NCBI GenBank assembly: GCA_020631675.1
Contig: JAHDGT010000255.1
Span: 1-6,750 of the forward strand
Direction: 5' to 3'
DNA: 6,750 nt
Source: Bacteroidota bacterium
Lineage (GTDB): Bacteria > Bacteroidota > Bacteroidia > Chitinophagales > UBA2359
Part shown: piece by piece, positions 1 to 5,984 of the stretch
Position numbering within the stretch: position 1 is the stretch's first letter
How the letters are laid out: each line of letters opens with the position of its first letter
Made by a program: the position numbers and the translations under genes
The notes under the pieces: model-generated
What the model saw: only the letters and a program-made list of their open reading frames with translations
The model's database searches: none
Told to the model about the DNA's origin: nothing

Positions 1-1
1 T

Positions 2-1828
2 ATTCTGACATATACGGTTTGTAAGCGAAGGACGCTACAGTTACTCGCCTTTTTTTTACTAGTTACATTTTATATGACATTGCAAGCGCAAACAGAGATC
101 AATTACCAAGTGAATTTCAACGAACCACAAGCACATTATGTGGATGTTGAAATGCAGTTGAGCAAATTAGAGGGGGATTCGGTGGATGTGAAAATGGCTG
201 CTTGGACACCAGGGAGTTATCTGATCAGAGAATTTGCCAGAAAAGTGGAGGGCGTTACCGCATCTGCTGATGGAGGACAGGAGCTGGTGATCGGTAAGAT
301 CAGTAAAAACACTTGGCGTGTTTTCACAAAGGGCAATGCTGCCTTGACGATCAGCTATAGGGTGTACTCTTTTGAAATGAGTGTACGTACCAGCTTTGTG
401 GACAGTCGCCATGCTTATTTGAATGGGGCTAGTGTGTTCTTCTTTATTGACGGACAACAGGATTTACCAAGTACGGTACATTTACACCCGCATAAAGACT
501 GGAAGGTTTTAAGTACTTCTTTAAAGCCAGTGAGTAAAAAGAACCCTTGGGTATTGCATTCTCCAAGCTTCGATATTCTAGCAGATAGTCCTATTGAAAT
601 AGGAAACCATGAAGTGGTGGATTTTGAAGCGGGAGGTATTCCGCACCACTTGGCTTTGATCGGTGAAGGGAATTATAATACCGAGAAACTGATCGATGCG
701 ACACAACGTATCGTGACGGCTTGTACGGATGTTTTCGGTGAGAACCCTACGGATGACTATACCATCTTATTACACAATACGGATGGGAAATATGGAGGCT
801 TAGAGCATTTGAACTCTACGAGTTTGATGTTCCCAAGATTCAGTTATGGCGACAATGGCATTAGTACCCGCTGGATGGGTTTGATGTGCCATGAGTATTT
901 CCATATGTGGAACATTAAGCGATTACGCCCGAGCGGTTTAGGTCCTTTTGATTATGAGAAGGAGAACTACACCACTTTACTTTGGGTAGCAGAAGGGGTA
1001 ACCAGCTATTATGATGACTACTTGCTAAGAGCTGCTGATCTTGTAGATGAGGAAGAGTACTTGGGTATTGTATCTAAGAACATCAACACTTTAGAAAACC
1101 GCCCGGGTAAGCATGTGCAGAGTGTGGCGGAGTCCAGTTTTGATGCCTGGATCAAGTACTACCGTCAGGATGAGAATTCTGATAACTGTTGTGTGTCTTA
1201 CTATAATAAAGGAGCGGTAGTAGCTACTTTGATCGACTTAAAGATCTTATCACATACCAAGGGTAAGAAAGGACTGAATGATGTGATGAGTGAGATGTAC
1301 CAGATCTACTTTAAGGATTTGAACAGAGGCTTCACAGATGCCGAATTCAAGGCTAAAGTGGAAGAAGTTTCTGGTGCTGATTTTACGGATTTCTGGAATG
1401 ATCACATCAATGGGGTAAAAGACATTGATTATGATGCCTTTTTATCTCCCTTAGGATTGACCTTGGAAGATAAACTGGAAAACGACGTGTCTTTAACTCT
1501 AGGTATCAGAGCGAGAGAAGACGATGGCAAGGTGACGATCGCCAGAGTAAAGAGAGGTGGTTGTGGCTATAATGATGGCTTGAATGTGAATGATGAGATC
1601 ATTGCGATCAATAAGATCCGCATTCGCTCTAAAAAAGACATTGAAACGCAGTTAAAACGTTATCAAGAAGGAGAGGAGGTAGAAGTACTGATCAGTAGAG
1701 AAGGCACGGTACAGCCGATTAAAGTACACTTACACATGAGTGATGCGGTTTCCTATAAGATCAAACGAATAGAAAGTCCGACGAAAGCACAAGATAAATT
1801 GTACAGCACTTGGATGCATTTGAATTGA
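2..1828 (+). CDS. M61-family metallopeptidase with C-terminal PDZ domain (5' end outside window)
   Basis: Secreted zinc peptidase of family M61 (glycyl-aminopeptidase type), probably acting on peptides in the periplasm or at the cell surface. Numbering from the ATG at 74: a beta-rich N-terminal domain occupies about 1-200, a GGLEH motif lies at 241-245, the zinc site HEYFH at 273-277 is followed by NIKRLRP, and the third zinc ligand is probably E307 in WVAEG. A PDZ domain at about 475-545 contains GGCGYNDGL and DEIIAINKIRI. The architecture (N-terminal domain, catalytic domain, PDZ) is standard for the family. The ATG at 74 gives 584 residues but is unlikely to be the start. The frame is open to the window edge, adding 24 codons that encode KRR followed by a hydrophobic run through LLAFFLLVTFY and then TLQAQ. 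This is a signal peptide with cleavage near QA|Q. No in-frame ATG exists upstream inside the window, so the start is probably just outside. The gene converges on the minus-strand cluster. Family assignment is firm; the natural substrate is unknown. Confidence 0.9.
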   Translation: MLTYTVCKRRTLQLLAFFLLVTFYMTLQAQTEINYQVNFNEPQAHYVDVEMQLSKLEGDSVDVKMAAWTPGSYLIREFARKVEGVTASADGGQELVIGKISKNTWRVFTKGNAALTISYRVYSFEMSVRTSFVDSRHAYLNGASVFFFIDGQQDLPSTVHLHPHKDWKVLSTSLKPVSKKNPWVLHSPSFDILADSPIEIGNHEVVDFEAGGIPHHLALIGEGNYNTEKLIDATQRIVTACTDVFGENPTDDYTILLHNTDGKYGGLEHLNSTSLMFPRFSYGDNGISTRWMGLMCHEYFHMWNIKRLRPSGLGPFDYEKENYTTLLWVAEGVTSYYDDYLLRAADLVDEEEYLGIVSKNINTLENRPGKHVQSVAESSFDAWIKYYRQDENSDNCCVSYYNKGAVVATLIDLKILSHTKGKKGLNDVMSEMYQIYFKDLNRGFTDAEFKAKVEEVSGADFTDFWNDHINGVKDIDYDAFLSPLGLTLEDKLENDVSLTLGIRAREDDGKVTIARVKRGGCGYNDGLNVNDEIIAINKIRIRSKKDIETQLKRYQEGEEVEVLISREGTVQPIKVHLHMSDAVSYKIKRIESPTKAQDKLYSTWMHLN

Positions 1829-1843
1829 TTAGATAATAGATTT

Positions 1844-1869
1844 GAGACATGAGACTCGAGACACGAGAC
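1844..1869. repeat. GAGACNN heptad tandem repeat (four units)
   Basis: GAGAC occurs at 1844, 1851, 1858 and 1865, exactly seven bases apart, with variable AT, TC and AC between units. It lies 15 bases after the peptidase stop codon and before the terminator. It is noncoding as far as I can see. It may be one copy of a dispersed intergenic repeat, but only one copy is visible in this window. Confidence 0.75.
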
Positions 1870-1890
1870 TTCGTGCCAGTGCCGAAGTTT
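1866..1890. other. small stem-loop after the heptad repeat
   Basis: ACTTCG at 1868-1873 is the exact reverse complement of CGAAGT at 1883-1888, with a nine-base loop. The stem can extend by one G-U and one A-U pair to 1866/1890. The left arm uses the last GAGAC unit, so repeat and hairpin may form one element. It has no T-tract, so it is not itself a convincing terminator. It could stabilise the 3' end of the peptidase mRNA. Confidence 0.4.
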
Positions 1891-1918
1891 TAGCTTTAAT
1901 GAGCCTTTGTATCTAAAT

Positions 1919-1953
1919 AAAAAAGCCAGACCTGAAAGGGTCTGGCTTTTTTT
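1919..1953. terminator. bidirectional intrinsic terminator between convergent genes
   Basis: GCCAGACC (1925-1932) pairs perfectly with GGTCTGGC (1939-1946) around a T-GAAA-G hexamer, that is, a GAAA tetraloop closed by a U-G pair. The stem is flanked by six A on the left (1919-1924) and seven T on the right (1947-1953). It therefore reads as stem plus U-tract on both strands. It serves the plus-strand peptidase and the minus-strand CxxC protein gene, whose stop codon is only about 15 bases away. Confidence 0.93.
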
Positions 1954-1967
1954 ATTAACTCAAATTA

Positions 1968-2435
1968 TCACCAACTACTCACCAGTTGGGCATTCTCTAA
2001 AATATAGAAGATATCTTCTCCATTGGCATCAGATAGCATGAGCGTACCTCTGAATTGTACAATGTCGTCCAGTTGTAAGTAAGGATAGGTTTTATCGAGA
2101 TTCAGCTCTACGATGGTTTCCGCACCAACTTCTCCGGTCGGGCTACAAAAGAAGCAAGCACTATAAGGGTATTTAGAAAGAAAGTAGCTTTTGCCCTCCA
2201 TATCAATGGGTAGGAGATAGCCCGTTAATGAAATGTCTTGCCCATCTAACTCAAAGATGCTGGATTTGAAAACGGGGAATTTTTCGGTGAAGCCTGTTTC
2301 GGGATCTTCGGTTTCTAAATAATCCACCTGACCCAGATCATCCCAGCTTACATCCATTTGCGCATGGAGCACAGTAGAAGAAAGGAAGAAAAAACTAAAG
2401 CAAAGAACGATCAAGATCGATTTAAAAGCTTGCAT
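1968..2435 (-). CDS. secreted DUF3299-like protein with CxxC motif
   Basis: Small exported protein of 155 residues. The ATG at 2435 is chosen because it is followed directly by a signal peptide: K5, a hydrophobic stretch at 7-23, then LHAQ with cleavage near A25. The frame is open back to a TTG at 2564 inside the permease gene, but that would put about 43 unremarkable residues before the signal peptide. The mature part begins with VSWDDL, has LTGYLLPID at 70-78 and a CFFC motif at C94/C97, and continues with VGAETIVEL and a beta-rich tail (DIVQFRGTLML). I recognise these as resembling DUF3299 and its Bacteroidota relatives, which carry a C-F-F-C segment; this is from memory. CxxC could bind metal or be redox-active. 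It has no lipobox, so it is probably soluble in the periplasm. It is the last gene of the ABC cluster, 106 bases after the permease stop, and ends at the shared terminator. Confidence 0.8.
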   Translation of the reverse strand: MQAFKSILIVLCFSFFFLSSTVLHAQMDVSWDDLGQVDYLETEDPETGFTEKFPVFKSSIFELDGQDISLTGYLLPIDMEGKSYFLSKYPYSACFFCSPTGEVGAETIVELNLDKTYPYLQLDDIVQFRGTLMLSDANGEDIFYILENAQLVSSW

Positions 2436-2541
2436 ATCTGTTAGTTGTGGCGAGCAGTATGAATTAATAAGTAGGGACGAGCCTTGTGGTCGCACGCATT
2501 TGAAACGAATAGCATCAAACACGAAATATCGGTTGCTAAAG

Positions 2542-3924
2542 CTACTGTGCGAGCTTGTTGGCAATGTCCGTTCTACTGGCTTGAACAGCAGGTATTAGCG
2601 CGGCTAATATACCAATGAACAAAGTCGCAAAAAGCAGCCATGTTTCCTGTGGGTGCCAGCTGAAAATCGACAAAGAGTAGGGGAGATCGTCACTGCCCCA
2701 TTTGGTCAATAACCATAAGCCGAATCTACTGAGTACGATTCCCAACAAGAAACCAATAGCCGAAAGTATTAGACCTTCAAAAAGCACCAAAGTAAAAAGC
2801 TGTGTAGGAGAAGCACCCATGACCCGCATTAAGGCCATCTCGTAGGCTCGTTCTTTCAAGGATCTATACAATGAAATGAAAACGCTGATGGCAGAAATAA
2901 GTATGATGGCTATAGCCACCCCGCGTAATACATTGATGCCTAAACCCAAGCGATCAAATAGCCTATTCATTTCAATAGCAGGCAAAGCGGCTTGCATACT
3001 GGTCTGCTGATTAACGATTCTGGGCACTTGAACAATGCCCAATTTGCTCTTAAAACGCACCAACATGGCGGTGATCTCTTTGTCTGGCTCATCGGCTATA
3101 ACTTGCTCATAATAAGCCATTGGTGCTAGTCGAGCTTTAGGTGCTGCTTCATGGCTGTGATCATGACCTCCATGTGCGTGATCATGACTATGGTCATGGT
3201 GGTCATGTGAATGACCGTGATCGTGATTCTGATCCTGAGTAGCTTCGCTATGCTCGTGCTCATCATGTCCATGTCCATCTCCATGATCATGATCATGCGT
3301 TTCATGAATGCGCCAGATGCTGGCTACATTGGTCAGTATCAAATGATCAAGGGCACTGCCACTAGATTTGAAAATACCTTTTACCGTATAAGCCTGTTCT
3401 TCGTGAGTATGCGCCAGTTCCTCAGGGGCATTGATCAAACCATGCGCACTAAAAAAAGTATCCCCCAATTTCAAACCACTTCTTTTGGCTACTGTGGCAC
3501 CAATACAAACTTCAAAATCCGATTCGTTAAGTTGACCGCTTTCCAGCTCCATCGCATAAGCTTTCACATAGCGTTCATCCGTACCCACTAAACGAAATCC
3601 CTGATAGCTATCACCATAAGCCAAAGGAATCCCCTCGGCTACGGTTCTGTGCTTACAAATGCGCAATGCTTCTTTAAGCGGGATATTACCCGTAGGGGCA
3701 TCGATCTGATAGACGCTACTTAATATGAGTTGCAGCGGACTACCTTTCGCACCCATGACCATATCCACCCCTTTAATGTCTCTTTGGAAACGCTCTTCCA
3801 GTTGGGTGCTGAGCAGTAAGAGTAGGGAGATGATCCCCACGCCCAAAGCCAATAACAGCAAACTCAACAAACTGCCAAGCGGCCGATGCCATATATTGCG
3901 CCAACTGAGTTGTAATGCGTTCAA
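2542..3924 (-). CDS. FtsX/MacB-type ABC permease with His-rich extracytoplasmic insert
   Basis: Inner-membrane permease of 460 residues with the MacB/LolC/LolE layout: TM1 at about 17-39, a large extracytoplasmic MacB_PCD-like domain at 40-330, then TM2 at about 332-352, TM3 at 377-398 and TM4 at 428-447. The FtsX-domain signature KERAYEMALMRVMGASPTQLF at 357-377 is the cytoplasmic segment that contacts the ATPase. The C-terminus IPAVQASRTDIANKLAQ is typical of the family. Residues 207-258 hold 21 histidines in 52 positions, mostly H-D, H-G and H-S alternation, inside the extracytoplasmic domain; this points to transition-metal binding. The start codon is TTG (3924-3922), one base after the ATPase stop. 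The first in-frame ATG (residue 55) would delete TM1, so TTG is well supported and suggests translational coupling. Such permeases usually drive conformational work rather than pump small solutes through a channel. Lipoprotein release (LolCE-like) remains an alternative to a metal role. Confidence 0.9.
   Translation of the reverse strand: MNALQLSWRNIWHRPLGSLLSLLLLALGVGIISLLLLLSTQLEERFQRDIKGVDMVMGAKGSPLQLILSSVYQIDAPTGNIPLKEALRICKHRTVAEGIPLAYGDSYQGFRLVGTDERYVKAYAMELESGQLNESDFEVCIGATVAKRSGLKLGDTFFSAHGLINAPEELAHTHEEQAYTVKGIFKSSGSALDHLILTNVASIWRIHETHDHDHGDGHGHDEHEHSEATQDQNHDHGHSHDHHDHSHDHAHGGHDHSHEAAPKARLAPMAYYEQVIADEPDKEITAMLVRFKSKLGIVQVPRIVNQQTSMQAALPAIEMNRLFDRLGLGINVLRGVAIAIILISAISVFISLYRSLKERAYEMALMRVMGASPTQLFTLVLFEGLILSAIGFLLGIVLSRFGLWLLTKWGSDDLPYSLSIFSWHPQETWLLFATLFIGILAALIPAVQASRTDIANKLAQ
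3151..3306 (-). other. histidine-rich segment within the permease
   Basis: This encodes permease residues 207-258: 21 His, with Asp, Gly and Ser filling most other positions, and a short His-free spacer at 226-233 (SEATQDQN) dividing it into two blocks. On the DNA it appears as near-repetitive catGAT/catGAC-like codons. Both CAT and CAC and several Asp, Ser and Gly codons are used, so this is a selected low-complexity protein segment rather than a pure DNA repeat. It lies on the extracytoplasmic side by the predicted topology. Confidence 0.9.
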
Positions 3925-3925
3925 T

Positions 3926-4573
3926 TTATTGAGAATTGGAAGGGTGATCGATAAGGATGTGTTGCTCTACTAATGCTTTTAAACGGGCATCGTGTGTCAC
4001 TATGACCAATGCCGCTTTGATTTCTTTTGCTCTTTCGCTCAGCAATTCAAAAACAGCTTTGCAATTGGCGTCGTCTAAGCTGGCAGTGGGTTCATCTGCT
4101 AATAAAAGCTTGGGCTGGTGCAGGATCGCTCTGGCAATGGCGGCCCGCTGTTTCTCGCCCTGACTCAAGGCATTGGGCTTCGCCTTTGCTCTATGGCTAA
4201 GCTGTAAGCGGTCTAAAATATCAAAAATCTGCTGTTGACCGACTTTCGCTCCTGATAGTTTAGCCGCTAAAGCTAAATTCTCTATCATGGATAAAGCAGC
4301 AATAAAATGAGATTGCTGGAACACAATTCCAATATGTTCCCCTCTGAATTTATCTAATGCCCTTGTGGAAAGCTTGGTGATATTGGTACCTGCGATCAGT
4401 ATCTCTCCTTTTTTGGCTTTGCGCAATCCGCCAAGCAAATGCAATAAAGTCGTCTTTCCGCAGCCAGAAGGTCCAAGCACCAATAAGGGTGCGGAGGCAT
4501 CCGCATAGATGTCCGGAAATACGAAATTCCGCTTGCGGTCATAGGCAAAAACCAGCTCAGTACTTTTTAGCAT
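3926..4573 (-). CDS. ABC transporter ATP-binding protein, LolD/MacB/FtsE class
   Basis: Cytoplasmic nucleotide-binding subunit of 215 residues that powers the permease encoded one base downstream. It is complete: aromatic A-loop region at Y11, Walker A GPSGCGKTT at 34-42, Q-loop FQQ at 85-87, signature LSQGEKQR at 136-143, Walker B LLLADEP at 156-162 with catalytic E161, D-loop SLD at 165-167 and H-loop THD at 193-195. The spacing and the SHFIAALSMIENLALAAKL segment after the Q-loop fit the LolD/MacB/FtsE/BceA group, which pairs with FtsX-type permeases. The ATG at 4573 is nine bases after the trhO stop, so it is probably transcribed with trhO. No Shine-Dalgarno is visible, as usual in Bacteroidota. 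ATPase identity is certain; the transported or handled substrate is inferred only from its neighbours. Confidence 0.95.
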   Translation of the reverse strand: MLKSTELVFAYDRKRNFVFPDIYADASAPLLVLGPSGCGKTTLLHLLGGLRKAKKGEILIAGTNITKLSTRALDKFRGEHIGIVFQQSHFIAALSMIENLALAAKLSGAKVGQQQIFDILDRLQLSHRAKAKPNALSQGEKQRAAIARAILHQPKLLLADEPTASLDDANCKAVFELLSERAKEIKAALVIVTHDARLKALVEQHILIDHPSNSQ

Positions 4574-4582
4574 TTGATCGCC

Positions 4583-5668
4583 TTAGTCTATTCCTTGTGA
4601 TTTTTTCCACTCCATGATCACTCTGCGGATCTCCGGATTGCCGTCTTTTAAGTGAGGACGCAGTCTGCCGCTTTTATGATGGTTTTTTCCTAGTGCAAGT
4701 CCGGTGCGCAATTCCTTTTGCACTTCCTCATCCAAATGGGTGAATTCTTGACAGTCGGTCGTGCAACAGCCCTCATACTTTTCACGGCAAGACTTACACT
4801 GTATGAATAATAAGTGACAAGCGGCGTTCAAGCAATTGGTATGCTCATCAGAAGGCTCGCCACATTGATGGCATTTAGAAATGATCTCATCCGTGATGCG
4901 CTCGCCCAATCGCTCGTCAAAAACAAAGTTTTTACCCTTGAACTTATTCTCCAATCCCTGCTCATCCACATCCTTGGTATACTTGATGATACCGCCCTCT
5001 AATTGATATACTTTTTCAAAGCCCTTATGCTTAAAATAGGCACTCGCTTTCTCACAACGTATACCGCCCGTGCAGTACATCACCAAATTTTTATCCTCAT
5101 TGCCTTCCAGCATTTCTTCAATGATGGGTAAGCTTTCTTTAAAGGTATCCACATCCGGACAAACTGCATTTTCAAAATGCCCCACTTCACTTTCGTAATG
5201 GTTGCGCATATCCACCAAGATGGTATCTTCTTGGCTAATGATCTCATTGAATTGCTCTGCTTGCAAATGCACGCCCTTGTCGGTCGGGTCGAAAGTATCA
5301 TCATTCAGCCCGTCTGCAACGATCTTGTCACGGATCTTAATGATCAATTTATAGAACGACTTCCCATCGTCTTCCACAGCGATATTCAAACGAACCCCTT
5401 CTAAAAATGGAATGCTGTAAAGATCAGCTTTGAATTGATCGAACAAGGGCTCCGGTACACTGATCTGCCCATTGATGCCTTCTTTAGCCACATAGGTACG
5501 TCCGAACACATTCAGTTTAGCCCAGCGCGCGTACAGCTGATCGCGGAACAGCTCCACATCTAGTATGTTGGCGTACTGATAAAAAGAAAGCGTGATGCGC
5601 TTGAACGATTCTTGTTCCAAACGCTCTTTCAATAGTCGTTTATCAACCCGATTGTGTAAAATTGGCAT
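4583..5668 (-). CDS. trhO: tRNA U34 5-hydroxylase TrhO (rhodanese family, UPF0176/YceA)
   Basis: Cytoplasmic enzyme that converts uridine 34 in the anticodon of certain tRNAs to 5-hydroxyuridine using molecular oxygen, the first step towards wobble modifications such as cmo5U/mo5U. In 361 residues it has an N-terminal acylphosphatase-like UPF0176 domain (about 20-118, with GRTYVAKEGINGQIS at 56-70) and a rhodanese domain (about 135-230). The catalytic loop is CTGGIRC, with C199 as probable catalytic Cys and C205 conserved in the family. The C-terminal domain contains nine cysteines between 266 and 306 (CHQC, CKSC, CC, C), probably a structural metal site. Length fits the longer Bacteroidota form compared with about 350 in E. 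coli. The ATG at 5668 gives the expected N-terminus. It is the first gene of the minus-strand cluster, and its promoter must lie in the divergent region to its right. Identity is firm; the exact tRNA target set in this organism is not known. Confidence 0.95.
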   Translation of the reverse strand: MPILHNRVDKRLLKERLEQESFKRITLSFYQYANILDVELFRDQLYARWAKLNVFGRTYVAKEGINGQISVPEPLFDQFKADLYSIPFLEGVRLNIAVEDDGKSFYKLIIKIRDKIVADGLNDDTFDPTDKGVHLQAEQFNEIISQEDTILVDMRNHYESEVGHFENAVCPDVDTFKESLPIIEEMLEGNEDKNLVMYCTGGIRCEKASAYFKHKGFEKVYQLEGGIIKYTKDVDEQGLENKFKGKNFVFDERLGERITDEIISKCHQCGEPSDEHTNCLNAACHLLFIQCKSCREKYEGCCTTDCQEFTHLDEEVQKELRTGLALGKNHHKSGRLRPHLKDGNPEIRRVIMEWKKSQGID

Positions 5669-5764
5669 CTGAAATTAGTTATGGATATAAGGCCCAATCC
5701 AATGTAAAATAAGTATTTATGGAGTATAGTTAGTTAGGAGTCGTAAATAACTTTGTGCTCCTTA

Positions 5765-5833
5765 GTGTTCTTAGTTCTTTGTGGTCAGTAAAAACGTGCT
5801 TGAGAACATTTTACCACAAAGAAGGAAGGACAC
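5765..5833. repeat. long imperfect inverted repeat with CTTTGTGGT/ACCACAAAG arms
   Basis: TTCTTTGTGGT (5775-5785) is a perfect reverse complement of ACCACAAAGAA (5813-5823), separated by 27 bases. Extending outwards to 5765 and 5833 gives 21-base arms with 18 matching positions. A further CTTTGTG lies at 5751-5757 just outside the left arm, and another ACCACAAAGA at 5869-5878. This looks like a dispersed Bacteroidota intergenic repeat of the CTTTGTG/CACAAAG kind, recognised from memory. It could fold as a hairpin in transcripts, but neither strand has a T-tract after it. Confidence 0.75.
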
Positions 5834-5868
5834 GAAGCGTATTTAAATAAAGCCTCAAAATCTTCCTA

Positions 5869-5878
5869 ACCACAAAGA
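5869..5878. repeat. additional solo copy of the ACCACAAAGA arm
   Basis: ACCACAAAGA is identical to the first ten bases of the right-arm core at 5813-5822, in the same orientation, 56 bases further on. It suggests partial duplication of the inverted-repeat element or a second degenerate copy of it. Confidence 0.6.
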
Positions 5879-5933
5879 TAAATACAAAAGCCGAACGACC
5901 GATTAAACTAATATTTGGATAATGGGTCGAATA

Positions 5934-5953
5934 AAAGTTAACTCACTAACTTT
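5934..5953. promoter_or_regulatory. perfect 7-bp inverted repeat upstream of START-domain gene
   Basis: AAAGTTA (5934-5940), a six-base spacer ACTCAC, then TAACTTT (5947-5953), ending 31 bases before the ATG at 5985. The right arm overlaps TAACTTTA, a 7-of-8 match to the Bacteroidota -7 element TAnnTTTG at a plausible distance from the start. No -33 TTTG is well placed; the nearest, at 5914-5917, is 29 bases away, which is too far. It could be an operator overlapping a promoter, or chance in AT-rich DNA. Confidence 0.35.
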
Positions 5954-5984
5954 ACATTACATATAACCTAAATCAAGCACGAAC

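Larger units (their letters stand above)
5669..5984. other. divergent intergenic region, 316 bp, no gene seen
   Basis: AT-rich spacer between trhO (minus) and the START-domain gene (plus), so it must contain two divergent promoters. I see no credible ORF or tRNA. It holds the imperfect inverted repeat at 5765-5833, a third ACCACAAAGA copy at 5869-5878, and a short palindrome at 5934-5953. Matches to the Bacteroidota -7 consensus TAnnTTTG occur at 5748-5755 (plus, TAACTTTG) and 5873-5880 (minus, TATCTTTG). Both overlap or abut the repeats and lack a well-spaced TTTG at -33, so I do not call them promoters. Confidence 0.6.

Noticed and set aside
167..457. Minus-strand ORF of 96 codons inside the peptidase gene
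   Set aside because: No recognisable domain, and fully covered by the conserved M61 coding frame; a frame shadow.
2436..2564. Extended N-terminus of the CxxC protein from a TTG overlapping the permease
   Set aside because: The 43 extra residues would precede a clear signal peptide, which would then no longer be N-terminal. The ATG at 2435 is far more credible.
3148..3309. His-rich coding segment as a CRISPR-like or microsatellite DNA repeat
   Set aside because: Units are not of constant length and synonymous codons vary, so the pattern comes from the protein composition, not from a DNA repeat array.
3211..3591. Plus-strand ORF opposite the permease, with a hydrophobic Met/Ile/Ser-rich start
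   Set aside because: It is the antisense of the His-rich codons (CAT/CAC with GAT/GAC), which reads as Met/Ile/Val in that frame. It lacks any domain and lies wholly within a well-supported gene.
5080..5304. Second minus-strand ORF inside trhO
   Set aside because: It overlaps the rhodanese domain of TrhO in another frame and its residues look like an out-of-frame reading of it.
5748..5755. TAACTTTG, an exact match to the Bacteroidota -7 consensus, on the plus strand
   Set aside because: It has no TTTG at a suitable -33 distance, is 230 bases from the START gene, and lies beside the CTTTGTG repeat, so the match may come from the repeat itself.
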